Assembly (NCBI GenBank): GCA_965243175.1
Contig: OZ251532.1
Location: forward strand, 310,001-374,000
Direction of reading: 5' to 3'
DNA length: 64,000 nucleotides
DNA from: VXYL01 sp965243175
GTDB lineage: Bacteria; Pseudomonadota; Gammaproteobacteria; Pseudomonadales; Azotimanducaceae
Below the pieces are notes generated by a model. It was given only the letters and a program-made list of their open reading frames with translations. It was not told where the DNA came from and did not search any database. Shown one piece after another: positions 9,042 to 19,300 of this stretch; position 1 is the first letter of the stretch, and every line of letters starts with the position of its first letter. Made by a program: the position numbers and the translations under genes.

Positions 9042-10205
9042 TCAGCGTGGCGGCCAGCGCCATGGCGGCGTGTCGAGCGGGTCCAAGTTGCTCACTTCGG
9101 TTTCGCCGAAGGTCTTCTCCAGTTGCAGGTGGTTGGCGTCGTCGGTGGCGAGGAGGGATTCCACCAGATTGGTGGCGTGGGAGGTCACCCACAGCTGGGC
9201 GTGTTCGGCGCAACGCCGCATCAGACGGCCGAGGGCTGGCAGCAGGTTGGGGTGCAGGCTGGTTTCCGGCTCGTTGAGCACCATGAGCGGTGGCGGACGC
9301 GGCGTGAGCAGGGCGGCGATCCAAAGCAGATAGCGCAGCGTGCCGTCCGAGAGTTCCGCTTGCGAGAGCGGCCGCAACAGGCCGTGCTGGTGGAACTCCA
9401 AGGCGAAGCGGCCACTCTCCTGCACCACTTGAACCGTCGCGCCCGGGAAGGCGTCGGCCACCGCTTCGTCGAGGGCGTCGGCATCGCCGATCTCCATGAT
9501 CGTACGCCACGCCGCCGCCAAGTCGCGGCCGTCGTTGGCCAGCACCGGGGTGCGGGTGGCGATCTGCGGCACTCTGGCTGGCGCGGACGCATCCGTGCGC
9601 AGATAGTCGTAGAAGCGCCAGGATCGAATCTGCTCTCGCAGCAGGAGCGCTTCCGGCGCGTTCTTCGGGTCGGCGCGGGACATCATGCTGTCGAAGGTCG
9701 GCAGATGGCTTTCGATCACCTGCCAAGCGCCCGCGTCGTCGCGTGCGCGGACGACGCCGCCACGGCGATCCACAAGCGCGCGACGGTCGTGCCAGACCTC
9801 GCCATGCCAGATGGCTTCGCGCTTGATCTCCGGATCCTGCCCGAACATGGTGCGCGGCACCGGCGTCGGCAGGCCGTAGTCGATGGCGTAGCTGAAGTCG
9901 TCGCCAGCGACGCCAAGACGCAGGCTGACCGGCTTGCGGCGCGGGCCGCCTTCGACAGCGTGCTCGCCCCGTCTGACGCTCCCCGCCAACTGCTCCGGCC
10001 CGGCCCACAACGCGGACGGCAGGCCGCCTTCCACCGCCAGCGACTCGATGGCGGTGCCGAACGCGGTCTGCGAGAGGAGGCGCAGACCGCGGTACAGATT
10101 GGACTTGCCGCTGCCGTTGGCGCCGGTGACGACGTTCAGCCGCCCCAGCGGCACCACCAGGTCGCGCAGCGAGCGGTAGCCGGAGACGGCCAACGCTCGC
10201 AGCAT
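9042..10205 (-). CDS. AAA family ATPase (RecF/OLD-like AAA_21)
   Basis: A 387-residue ABC-type ATPase of the SMC/RecF/OLD group. It has an N-terminal strand VSGYRSLRDLVVPL, Walker A GANGSGKSN near residue 30, a signature-like LSDGTLRYL around 300, Walker B LMVLNEPETSLHP near 320 and the H-loop WVTSHATN. No TOPRIM or nuclease domain follows, so it is a stand-alone ATPase. It lies 21 bp downstream of the carboxylesterase and on the same strand, so it may be co-transcribed, yet its role is unlikely to be metabolic. It may have been left behind by a defence pair whose partner is gone (inference). Confidence 0.75.
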   Translation of the reverse strand: MLRALAVSGYRSLRDLVVPLGRLNVVTGANGSGKSNLYRGLRLLSQTAFGTAIESLAVEGGLPSALWAGPEQLAGSVRRGEHAVEGGPRRKPVSLRLGVAGDDFSYAIDYGLPTPVPRTMFGQDPEIKREAIWHGEVWHDRRALVDRRGGVVRARDDAGAWQVIESHLPTFDSMMSRADPKNAPEALLLREQIRSWRFYDYLRTDASAPARVPQIATRTPVLANDGRDLAAAWRTIMEIGDADALDEAVADAFPGATVQVVQESGRFALEFHQHGLLRPLSQAELSDGTLRYLLWIAALLTPRPPPLMVLNEPETSLHPNLLPALGRLMRRCAEHAQLWVTSHATNLVESLLATDDANHLQLEKTFGETEVSNLDPLDTPPWRWPPR

Positions 10206-10226
10206 GGCGACCAGCCGCTGTTCGCC

Positions 10227-12038
10227 CTAGAAGCTCGAGTTGGCGTCGTGGAGATCCAGCTTCGCCTTGCGGAAGCCCGGCCGTTGCGCCGGCTCCGTGG
10301 AGATCTCCATGGCGATGTCGTCGGCGTCGTAGCGCGGCCATTGCGGCAGCCCGGGGCCGTTTGGGTCGCCCTTCTTGGCGAAGTTCACCCAGTAGCCCTG
10401 GGTCAGCTCGACGACGCGCTCGTCGCTTGCGTCCCAGGCGGCTTGCGGCGCTGGGGCTTCCGGCTCGGCGCCGGCGGACGCACTTTCTTCCATCGCGTCC
10501 GCGCCATCGCTCGCGGTCTCTTCCTCGGTGGCCGCTTGTTCGGAATCAGCGCCGAAGTCGAAGCGGTTGCCGAAGGCGTAGGCGATTTCCGCGGCGTGGA
10601 AGGCACCCAGCGAGCGGCCGTAGTCCGGCACCGGCGGCGCATGGTCGAAGACGTAGAGCCAGGCGTTCTTGCCCGCAGCCGTGGCGAGTTGCGCCCAAGT
10701 TCTCATCTCCCACGCGAAGATGGCGTCGGAGAGCATCTGCTGCTGCGCGGTGAGGACGGACTCGGCGGCGTCTTCCCGATAGGCATCGATGAACGCATCG
10801 CCATGTTCGCCCATGCTCTGGCGCACTTGCTCCGCCCACTCGTCGAAGGACGGTTCTGGCATGCCCATGAACAGCGTCGTGCCTTCGTCGGCGGTCGAAC
10901 CCACGACCACGTCCACTTGGCTGCCCATGCCCTGCTCGGTCAAGCGCCGCATCTGGTCAGGGAACAGGTGGCCGTCGACGAAGATCGAGCGCCAAGGCGC
11001 GCCGACCTGCGCCTCCGCCAGCGTTGCGATCATCGCCTCGGCATCGAGTTGGCGCAGCGCGGCGATGGCCTCCGGGCCCTCTCCTGCCGCGCCGAGCGCT
11101 TCGGCCACCGCCAGGCCGATGGCGTGGCCGGAGCCGGCCAGCTGCCCCGGAATCGCGGAATCGGGCACCACGCCTTCATCGCTGGTGAGCGAAGCGTGCT
11201 TGGCGAAGCAGCCGCCGGACTGCCCGATCGCCTTCTGGAACAGCCCTTTCGCGAGCGGCGTGGCGGTGAGGTAGCAGACGCTCATGCTGCCGGCCGACTC
11301 GCCGAAGATAGTGACGTTGCCGGGGTCGCCGCCGAACGAGGCGATGTTGTCGCGCACCCACTCGAGAGCGGCGATCTGGTCGTGGATGCCTTGGTTGCCC
11401 GACGCGCCGTGCGCGGATTCCGCGGAGAGCGCGGGATGCGCGAGGAAGCCGAGCAGGCCGAGCCGATAGTTCACCGAGACCAGCACCACGCCAGCCCGGG
11501 CCAGGGATTCGCCGTCGTAGAGCGGCATGTTGCCGGTGCCTTGGACGAATCCGCCGCCGTGGATCCACACCATCACCGGCGTCTTGGCATCGCTGCCGCC
11601 GGCCGGCGCCCAGACGTTCAGATACAGGCAGTCTTCGCTCTGCGGGATCGGACCCTGGGCGTAGAAGCCTTCCGTGGAGGAGGGCTGCACGCAGGCTTTG
11701 GAATACGCGGTGGCGTCCCGTTCGCCCTGCCAAGAGGCGGCAGCCATCGGCGGCTTCCAGCGCAAATCGCCGACCGGCGGCGCCGCGAACGGGATGCCCT
11801 TGAAGGCCAGGACGGTGTTGTCGTCGTCCGTGTAGGCACCGCGCACGTCGCCGTTGGCGGTGGCGACCACTTCGCCAAGTGGCGGCGGCACCGGGGCTGG
11901 CGGTTCCGGGGCTTCCGCCGGCTGCTCCGGCGCGCAGCCGACGAGCCACATTCCGCCGAGCAAGACCGCGGCGGCGATCGTTGGCCGGCAGGCGGCACGG
12001 CGGCCCGGGCGGTGGACGGTCGAGTCGTTGCTGTGCAT
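10227..12038 (-). CDS. type-B carboxylesterase, lipoprotein, catalytically intact
   Basis: A 603-residue carboxylesterase/lipase of the cholinesterase family. The N-terminus is a lipoprotein-like signal (hydrophobic run then GCAPEQ). The oxyanion hole is HGGGF, the nucleophile elbow is FGESAGSMS and the carboxylesterase signature EDCLYLNVW is present. A low-complexity insert rich in E, A and S near residues 490-530 is unusual. It hydrolyses ester bonds in the periplasm or at the outer membrane; the substrate is unknown. It is third in a minus-strand cluster after a pseudo-esterase and an enoyl-CoA hydratase, separated by 24 bp from the latter. Confidence 0.88.
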   Translation of the reverse strand: MHSNDSTVHRPGRRAACRPTIAAAVLLGGMWLVGCAPEQPAEAPEPPAPVPPPLGEVVATANGDVRGAYTDDDNTVLAFKGIPFAAPPVGDLRWKPPMAAASWQGERDATAYSKACVQPSSTEGFYAQGPIPQSEDCLYLNVWAPAGGSDAKTPVMVWIHGGGFVQGTGNMPLYDGESLARAGVVLVSVNYRLGLLGFLAHPALSAESAHGASGNQGIHDQIAALEWVRDNIASFGGDPGNVTIFGESAGSMSVCYLTATPLAKGLFQKAIGQSGGCFAKHASLTSDEGVVPDSAIPGQLAGSGHAIGLAVAEALGAAGEGPEAIAALRQLDAEAMIATLAEAQVGAPWRSIFVDGHLFPDQMRRLTEQGMGSQVDVVVGSTADEGTTLFMGMPEPSFDEWAEQVRQSMGEHGDAFIDAYREDAAESVLTAQQQMLSDAIFAWEMRTWAQLATAAGKNAWLYVFDHAPPVPDYGRSLGAFHAAEIAYAFGNRFDFGADSEQAATEEETASDGADAMEESASAGAEPEAPAPQAAWDASDERVVELTQGYWVNFAKKGDPNGPGLPQWPRYDADDIAMEISTEPAQRPGFRKAKLDLHDANSSF

Positions 12039-12062
12039 TTCGTCTCTCCTTTGCCGGGCCGT

Positions 12063-12884
12063 CTAGCGCCCGCTGAACTCTGGTTTGCGGCGTTCGAGGA
12101 AGGCGCGCACGCCCTCCTCGAAATCCGCGCTCTGGAACATGCCGTTCAGATGCACCATCAGGTGATCCACGGCCGTGTCGTAGGACTCTTCGAGGCCCAT
12201 GCGCATCATGCGCTTCGTGGTCTGCACCGCCATCGGGGCGTTGTCGGCGATTTCCTCCGCCCATTGCATGGCGGTCGGCATGAGTTCGTCGTTCGGCACG
12301 ACGGTGTTGACGAGGCCGATGTCCAGACACTCCTGAGCGTCGACGGTGCGCGCCCGATAGTAGAGCTCGGCCGCCTTCGCCCAGCCGATCAACCGCGGCA
12401 GCAGCCAGGTGCCGCCGCTTTCCGGCACGACGTTGCGCTTCGCCGTGACCGCCGCCATCTTCGCCGACTCGGCGGCGATGCGGATGTCCGCGAGCAGCGT
12501 CAGATCCATGCCGTAGCCGGCGGCGGCACCGTTGACCGCGCAGACCACCGGCGTGTCGAGCTTCCACATCACGTTGATCGGCGCGTCGCGCAGGTCGAAC
12601 AGGCGGCGCGGGCGGTTGTCGCCCTCGCGTTGTCCGCGGCTGCCGATGCCGCCCTCGTTGACGGCCACGAGGTCCAGCCCGGCGCAGAAGCCGCGCCCGG
12701 CGCCGGTGAGGACGATGCAGCGGGTGTCCGGGTCCTTGTCGGCCTCCACCAGCTTGGCGGACAGCTCGCCGAGCATTTCGCCGCTGATGGCGTTCAAGCG
12801 CTCCGGGCGGTTGAGCGTGAGCACGGCGATGCGCCCGCGCTGTTCGACGAGCAGATCGTCGGTATTCGATGGGCTGATGGCCAC
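12063..12884 (-). CDS. enoyl-CoA hydratase/isomerase family protein
   Basis: A 273-residue crotonase-fold enzyme. The N-terminal strand IAVLTLNRPERLNAIS and the oxyanion segments GAGRGFCAGLDL and NGAAAGYGMDL are the family hallmarks. The C-terminal part has the usual FL-RRKPEF ending seen in crotonases. It should bind an acyl-CoA and hydrate or isomerise its double bond; the exact chain is not readable. Its start is 3 bp after the stop of the pseudo-esterase gene, so the two are clearly co-transcribed, and the active esterase follows. Confidence 0.88.
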   Translation of the reverse strand: MAISPSNTDDLLVEQRGRIAVLTLNRPERLNAISGEMLGELSAKLVEADKDPDTRCIVLTGAGRGFCAGLDLVAVNEGGIGSRGQREGDNRPRRLFDLRDAPINVMWKLDTPVVCAVNGAAAGYGMDLTLLADIRIAAESAKMAAVTAKRNVVPESGGTWLLPRLIGWAKAAELYYRARTVDAQECLDIGLVNTVVPNDELMPTAMQWAEEIADNAPMAVQTTKRMMRMGLEESYDTAVDHLMVHLNGMFQSADFEEGVRAFLERRKPEFSGR

Positions 12885-12887
12885 AGG

Positions 12888-14528
12888 TCATTCCTCCTCG
12901 TTGGTCGCGTTCGCCGCATTGTTGGCTTGATAGGACTCGAAAGCCAGCTTTTTCAGAGCGTCCAGCCGGTCCAAGACGTCGAGTCTGTACTGTTGCACCA
13001 TGTCGATCGCCGGCGCGGCGTCGATCCGCAAGGCGAATTCGGCGTCCCGCCGGTAGGCTGGCCAGTGCGGCAGACCGTCGCCGTTCGGGTCGCCGGTCTT
13101 GGCGAAGTTCGTCCAGTAGCCGGTCATCAGTCGCGCCACCTCCTCGTCGCCCGAGCGTACCGCCAAGGCGCGGCCGCGGAAGTCGAGGCCGGGATTGCCG
13201 AAGACGAACGGTATCTCGGCGCCCGGAAAGGCGCCCAGCGACGTGCCCAGATCGCCGCCCAGATCCGGCACATGGACGAAGCGGTAAAACCAGACGGGAT
13301 CCCCCTGCATCGCGTGCCGACGTGCCCAGTGGCGCGTCCGCCAAGCGTCGCGCATGCCGTTCGACGCCAAGCGGAACGCCGCTTCGAACGCCCTGAGGGC
13401 AGCGTGGGCCGTCGCCGCCGCCACTCCGCCAGCCACCTCCCCGGGAGCGGCGGCCCAGTCCTGTTCCCCGTCCGGCATTTCTTCGAGAGCGCGTGGGACC
13501 GGCGTGTTCGCACCGAGCAGCAGCGGTACGCGGCTGTGCTTGCCCTCGTCCACCAAGACCACCATCTGCCGCGGGAACAGCTCGCCGTCTCTGTAGACGA
13601 TGGCCTCGCCCTGGAGCCGCCATTGCGCCGCCGCGATCTCCGCGTAGAGCGAGCCGGCGTCGAGTCCACGCAACGCCGCGACGCTGGGTATGTTCAGCGC
13701 TGGCGCGAGCGTCGCCCCCACGTTGTGGCCGGATGGGCCGGCCGGTATGTCGTCCACCAGCGTCGGATGCCACCGGAGGCAGCTGTCGGACTGGGCGATG
13801 GCGCGCTGGAAGAGGCCCTTCGCGCGGGGCGAGACGTACAGGTAGCACACGCTCCGGCCCCTTGGGCCGCCGCCGAAAATCGTCACGTTGCCGGGGTCGC
13901 CGCCGAACGCCGCGATGTTGTCGCGCACCCACTCCAGCGCCGCGATCTGATCGAGGATGCCGTAGTTGCCGGAGAGGCCCCTCGGCGAACGCGCGGAGAG
14001 GTCTTCGTCGGCAAGGAAGCCGAGCACGCCAAGGCGGTAGTTGATGCTCACCAGCACGACGCCTTTCGCCGCCAGCGCGGCGCCGTCGTACATCGGCAAG
14101 TGGCCGTGGCCGAATTGCAACTCGCCGCCGTGGATCCAAACCATCACCGGCAAGCGGTCGCCGTCCCGCGCGCGGGTCCAGACGTTGAGGTGCAGGCAGT
14201 CTTCGGACGGCGCGAGCGGGCCGTGGTCGTAGACGCCTTCGACGCGCGCCTGCCAGCAGGGCGCGCCGAAATCGACTGCGGGGCGGGTCTCGCGCCACGG
14301 CCGCGGCGGTCGAGGCGCCCGCCAGCGCATCAGTCCGACCGGCGGCGCCGCGTACGGAATGCCGCGGAAGACCCGCAGGTCGCCAATCGCTTCGCCACGC
14401 ACCGGGCCGAACACGGTCACGACTTCCGCATGTTCGAGTTGGGACGTTGCGTCGCTGGCGCCCTCTGAGGCGAATGCCCCCCCACCGCCAGCGAGCGCCG
14501 CGACCAGTGCGCCGACCCCGATCCTCAA
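12888..14528 (-). CDS. type-B carboxylesterase paralogue lacking the catalytic serine
   Basis: About 546 residues from a TTG at 14528 with a GGGGAG ribosome site 6 bp upstream; a longer reading from 14642 would precede the signal peptide with 38 odd residues. The signal peptide is GVGALVAALAGGGGAFA. It aligns well with the esterase downstream (EDCLHLNVW, NYRLGVLGFLAD, EWVRDNIAAFGGDPGNVTIF), but the elbow GESAG is replaced by GGGPR, so the nucleophile position (codon 13866-13868, about residue 221) is glycine. The HGGG oxyanion motif is HGGE. It is thus probably a non-catalytic paralogue with a binding role, like neuroligins among cholinesterase-fold proteins. The frame is fully open, so it is not simply decayed. 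Confidence 0.82.
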   Translation of the reverse strand: MRIGVGALVAALAGGGGAFASEGASDATSQLEHAEVVTVFGPVRGEAIGDLRVFRGIPYAAPPVGLMRWRAPRPPRPWRETRPAVDFGAPCWQARVEGVYDHGPLAPSEDCLHLNVWTRARDGDRLPVMVWIHGGELQFGHGHLPMYDGAALAAKGVVLVSINYRLGVLGFLADEDLSARSPRGLSGNYGILDQIAALEWVRDNIAAFGGDPGNVTIFGGGPRGRSVCYLYVSPRAKGLFQRAIAQSDSCLRWHPTLVDDIPAGPSGHNVGATLAPALNIPSVAALRGLDAGSLYAEIAAAQWRLQGEAIVYRDGELFPRQMVVLVDEGKHSRVPLLLGANTPVPRALEEMPDGEQDWAAAPGEVAGGVAAATAHAALRAFEAAFRLASNGMRDAWRTRHWARRHAMQGDPVWFYRFVHVPDLGGDLGTSLGAFPGAEIPFVFGNPGLDFRGRALAVRSGDEEVARLMTGYWTNFAKTGDPNGDGLPHWPAYRRDAEFALRIDAAPAIDMVQQYRLDVLDRLDALKKLAFESYQANNAANATNEEE

Positions 14529-14659
14529 TGCGTTCTCCCCGTCGTTCCCGTGGCGCGAGCTTCCAAGGCCACGGACTCGGCCTGATTCTACGCGAGGCTG
14601 CGCCGCGGACGGGCGATCCGCTATTCTTGGTCGCGACTCCACAACGAGAGCCCGTGCAA

Positions 14660-15079
14660 ATGAAATACCTGCACACGATGGTTCGCGTCGCCGACTTGGA
14701 CGCTTCGCTCGACTTCTACTGCGGCAAGCTGGGCTTGGAGGAACTGCGACGCATCGACAACGAGGCCGGACGCTTCACGCTGGTGTTCCTGGCGGCCCCG
14801 GGAGACGGCGACGCGCAAGTGGAGCTGACGCACAACTGGGATCCGGAACCGCTGGACGGCGGGCGCAACTTCGGCCACCTCGCGTACCGCGTGGAGGACA
14901 TCTACGCCCTTTGCCAACGCTTGATGGACGGCGGCGTGGTCATCAACCGGCCGCCCCGGGACGGCTACATGGCCTTCGTCCGCTCGCCGGACGGCATCTC
15001 CGTCGAACTCTTGCAGGAAGGCGCGCCGAAGGCACCCGCGGAGCCGTGGGCCTCGATGCCCAACACGGGGGCTTGGTAG
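14660..15079 (+). CDS. glyoxalase I-like VOC protein
   Basis: A 139-residue protein of the vicinal oxygen chelate fold resembling lactoylglutathione lyase. It starts MKYLHTMVRVADLDASLDFY with FYCGKLGLEEL, the first half-site; metal-ligand candidates are His near the start (LHTMVRV), Glu in VELTHNWD, His in FGHLAYRV and Glu in SVELLQEG, the H/E/H/E set of GloA. It probably isomerises the methylglyoxal-glutathione hemithioacetal. A GTG six bases upstream is an alternative start. It is divergent from the pseudo-esterase operon across a 131-bp gap. Confidence 0.82.
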   Translation: MKYLHTMVRVADLDASLDFYCGKLGLEELRRIDNEAGRFTLVFLAAPGDGDAQVELTHNWDPEPLDGGRNFGHLAYRVEDIYALCQRLMDGGVVINRPPRDGYMAFVRSPDGISVELLQEGAPKAPAEPWASMPNTGAW

Positions 15080-15185
15080 CAAGACGCCGGTTGGCGTTGC
15101 GGCTCGATTCCCGTTTCAGGAAACGCAAACGTGTGTTACTTTTGGTAGCACTCTTCTTAAAGCGTGAACCGAGGTACGGCGGTTT

Positions 15186-16346
15186 ATGCGCAAGACCTAC
15201 ATCACCGCGGCCGTCATTGCGCTGGCCACCATCCTCTGGTTCGCGTCCGGTGGGCTGACGGCTGGCGAAGGGGTGGTCGAACACCCGAGCCTCGCCGAAG
15301 CGAACGAACGCGCCCAAGCGGCGATCGGCGACATGTCGCCGACGTCCGTACGCGGGCGCGTCATCCACGCCGTGGCGCTGCCGGAGCGGATCAAGGTGCG
15401 CGGCAGGACCGAGAACAAGCGCACCGTGGACGTGCGCGCCGAAACCAACGGGCGCATCGTCGAGCGGCCGGTGGAGCGCGGCACGCGGGTCGCAAGCGGC
15501 GATCTGCTCTGCCGCCTGGCCATCGAAGACCGCGAAGCGCGGCTCGCCCAGGCCAGGGCCAGCGTCGAACAGGCGCGCATCGAGTACGAAGGCAGCCTGC
15601 GGCTGCAGGACAAGGGCTTCAACTCCGAGACCGCAATCGCCCAGGCCAAATCGCAGTTGGCCACCGCCCAGGCGCAGCTGGAAGCCGCGACGCTGGACGT
15701 GCAGCGCACGGAAGTGCGGGCGCCTTTCGCCGGCGTCGTGGAAGACACGCCGCTGGAAATCGGCGACTACGCGCAGCCTGGGACAGCGTGCGCGAGCATC
15801 GTCGATCTGGATCCGATGCTGCTCGTCGGCCGCGTCTCCGAGCGGGACGTGTACCGCTTCGACGTCGGCGCGGCGGCCATCGGCCATCTCGCCACCGGCG
15901 AGCGCGTGACCGGGCCGGTGAGCTTCGTCGGCCAGCAAGCCGATCCCGGCACCCGCACCTACCGCGTGGAAGTGACCGTACCGAATCCGGACTACGCATT
16001 GCGCAGCGGCGTCACCACGGAGGTCGAGGTCGACATCGGCGAGGTGGAAGCCCACAAGATCAGCCCCGCGGTGCTGGCGTTGGACGACGCCGGCAACATC
16101 GGCGTGCGCATCGTCGACGCCGACGACCGGGTGCGCTTCCAGCGCGTGGACATCCTCTCCGACGCGGCCGACGGCGTGTGGGTGCGCGGACTGCCGCCGG
16201 TGACCACGCTCATCACCGTCGGCCAGGAGCTGGTGGTCGCCGGGCAGCGCGTGGACGTGGAGTTCCAGCGCGAACGACGGCTGGATTCGTCGCCGCGCGC
16301 CAGCGTCGCCCACGACGCCGTGGGCGACCAAGGGGCGGCCTCTTGA
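15186..16346 (+). CDS. RND efflux periplasmic adaptor (membrane fusion protein)
   Basis: A 386-residue HlyD/AcrA-type adaptor. The N-terminal hydrophobic segment YITAAVIALATILWFASGG anchors it in the inner membrane. A lipoyl-like half-motif (VERPVERGTRVASGDLLCRL), a short coiled-coil hairpin (about residues 115-175) and the return lipoyl half (TEVRAPFAGVVEDTPLEIGDY) follow, then beta-barrel and membrane-proximal domains. It links the RND pump to an outer membrane channel. No TolC-type gene is next to it, so a channel encoded elsewhere must serve. Its TGA overlaps the TTG start of the pump gene. Confidence 0.9.
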   Translation: MRKTYITAAVIALATILWFASGGLTAGEGVVEHPSLAEANERAQAAIGDMSPTSVRGRVIHAVALPERIKVRGRTENKRTVDVRAETNGRIVERPVERGTRVASGDLLCRLAIEDREARLAQARASVEQARIEYEGSLRLQDKGFNSETAIAQAKSQLATAQAQLEAATLDVQRTEVRAPFAGVVEDTPLEIGDYAQPGTACASIVDLDPMLLVGRVSERDVYRFDVGAAAIGHLATGERVTGPVSFVGQQADPGTRTYRVEVTVPNPDYALRSGVTTEVEVDIGEVEAHKISPAVLALDDAGNIGVRIVDADDRVRFQRVDILSDAADGVWVRGLPPVTTLITVGQELVVAGQRVDVEFQRERRLDSSPRASVAHDAVGDQGAAS

Positions 16347-19300
16347 ACAACCTGCTCATCGACGCCGCGGTCAGCCGGGCGCGCACCACGCTGCTGCTGA
16401 TGTTCATGGTGGTGCTCGGCGGCATCTCCGCCCGCGTCCTCATTCCCATCGAATCCAATCCGAACGTGGAAGTGCCCATCTTCATGGTCGTGGTGCCGCA
16501 CGAAGGCATCTCGCCGGAGGACGCGGAGCGGCTGCTCGTGAAGCCGCTGGAAGTGGAGATGCGCACCGTCGAGGGCGTCGACGAAGTGCGCGCCTTCGCC
16601 TACGAGGGCACGGCGCGGGTGCTGGTGGAGTTCGACGCCGCCTACGACCTCGACCAGGCCCTGCTGGACGTGCGGGCGGCGGTGGACCGGGCGAAGCCGG
16701 AGTTTCCGACCTCCGCCGAGGAACCGTTCATTCTGGAGCAGACGGCGTCGGAGTTCCCGATCCTGCAAGTGAATCTGGTCGGCGCCGACGGGGTGCCGGA
16801 GCGCATGATCTACAACCTGGCGCAGGACATTCAGCACGATGTGAAGGCGCTGCCGGACGTGCTCGACGTCGAGTTGCAAGGCCACCGCGAAGAGCTGCTG
16901 GAAGTGGTGATCGACCCCAGCCGCCTCGAAGCCTACCAGGTGAGCAGCGAGCAACTGCTCAACACCGTGCTGCGCAACAACCGCCTGATCGCCGCCGGTT
17001 CGCTGGACACCGGCGCCGGGCGCATGGCCGTGAAGGTGCCGAGCGTCATCGAGACCGCCGAGGACATCTTCGACCTGCCGGTGAAGGCCAACGGCGACAC
17101 GGTGGTGACGCTGGCCGACATCGCCGACATCCGCAGCACCTTCAAGGATCGGCAGAGCTACGCCCGGGTGAACGGCAACACGTCCATCTCGCTCAACGTG
17201 ATGAAGCGCCCGGGCGCCAATCTGGTCGACACGGTGGCGCAAGCGCGGGCGGAAGTGGAGCGCTACCGAGCCGACCTGCCGACGGCGATGAGCCTTTTCT
17301 ACACGCAGGACCAGGCGCCGTTCGCGATCCAGCAGGTCACCGAGCTCGAAGGCAACATCGCCACCGCGCTGATTCTGGTGATGGTGCTGGTGGTGGCGGC
17401 GATCGGCTTGCGCAGCGGCCTCATCGTGGGTGCCGCGATTCCGGTGTCCTTCCTGTTCGCGCTGATCTTCGTATGGGCGCTGGGCTACACCTTCAACTTC
17501 ATGGTCGCGTTCGGAATGCTGCTCGGCCTCGGCATGCTCATCGACGGCGCCATCGTCATCACCGAGTACGCGGACCGCAAGATGGCCGAGGGGCTGACGC
17601 CGCGCAACGCCTACGCGGCCTCGGCGAAGCGGATGTTCTGGCCGGTGACGGCGTCAGTCGCCACCACGCTGGCGGCGTTCCTGCCGCTGGTGTTCTGGCC
17701 TGGCGTCGCCGGCAAGTTCATGCGCTATCTGCCGGTGACGGTGTTCTTCGTGCTCACCGGCTCGCTGCTGTACGCGCTGGTCTTCGGCCCGACCATCGGC
17801 GCGCTGGTCGGCCGGGCAAGCGCCCGCGACGAGAAATCGCGGCGCACGCTGGTGCAGCTGGAGGAAGGCGATCCGCTGCGTCTGTCCGGGTTCACCGGCG
17901 TCTACGCGCGGATGCTCGCGTTCACTTGCCGCCATGCCGGATTGACGGTGCTTGCGACGCTGCTCGTGCTGGTCGGCTCCTTCATGGCCTACGGCCAGTA
18001 CGGGCGCGGCATGACGTTCTTCTCGGATGCCGACCCGTCGTTCGCCCGCGTCGCGGTACGCGCCCGCGGCAATCTCGCAGCGGCGGAGATCTACGCTCTG
18101 GTGAGCGAAGTCGAAGACCGCGTGCTGGAGATCCCCGGCATCAAGAGCGCCAACATGCAGACGACCTTCGGCAGCGGCGGCGGAGGTCGGATGAGCGCCG
18201 CCGCGGACACCGTGGGCTACGTCTTCCTGGAAATGCACGAACAGCACGAGCGGCGGCTGACGGGCAAGGAGATTCTCGAGCGCGCCAGGGAAGTGACCGC
18301 GTCGCTCGCCGGCATCACGGTGGAAGTGCAGCAGATGGAAGAAGGGCCGCCGGTCGGCAAGCCCATTCAGATCCAGTTCTCCTCCCAAGACGCGAACCTG
18401 CTGCCGGCGGTGGTGACGCGGGTGCGCGACCACATCGACGCCAACGTCGCTGGGCTGCGCGACGTGGACGACACGCGCTCGTTGCCGGGGGTGGAATGGA
18501 CGCTCGCCGTGGACCGGGCCCAGGCCGCGCTCTACAACGCCGACGTGTCGCTGGTGGGCACCGCCGTGCAGCTGGTGACCAACGGCGTGAAGGTGGGGGA
18601 GTACCGGCCCGACACCGCGGACGACGCCGTGGACATTCGCGTGCGCTATCCTTCCAGCGCGCGCGGGCTGACCGCGCTCGACGACCTGAAGATCACCACC
18701 AGCAGTGGTCTGGTGCCGATCTCGAACTTCGTGCAGCGCACCGCGGCGGCGAACGTGGAAAGCATCGAGCGCATCAACGGGCGGGTGGTCAAGTTCATCC
18801 GGGCGGACGTGGAACCGGGCGTACTGGCCGACACCAAGGTGAAGGAGATCCAAGCGTGGCTGGAAGGCGCGGGGCTGGACCCCCGCGTCGAAGTCGAGTT
18901 CCGCGGCGCCAACGAAGAGCAGGCGGACTCCATGGCCTTCATCATGGTGGCGATGATGGCGTCGCTGCTGTTGATGTTCGTGCTGCTGGTGACGCAGTTC
19001 AACAGCCTGTACCAGAGCCTGCTGATTCTCGTCGCGGTGGTGATGTCCACCGCCGGGGTGCTGCTGGGCCTGCTGGTGACGAACAGTCCGTTCAGCGCAA
19101 TTCTCACGGGGGTTGGCGTGGTGGCCTTGGCCGGCATCGTCGTGAACAACAACATCGTGCTCATCGACACCTACAACCACATTCGCAACGCCCATCCGGA
19201 GCTGGACCACATCGCGCTCATCGTGCGCACCGGAGCGCAGCGGTTTCGTCCCGTTCTGCTGACGACGGTGACGACGGTGTTCGGTCTGCTACCCTTGGCC

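Noticed and set aside
8985..14468. A 1827-codon open frame on the plus strand
   Set aside because: It runs antisense to four genes with clear family motifs. Long antisense frames are expected in GC-rich codon use and the translation has no recognisable domain.
11176..14676. A 1166-codon open frame on the minus strand
   Set aside because: It is a shifted frame of the esterase, hydratase and pseudo-esterase genes and has Arg/Pro-rich content without motifs.
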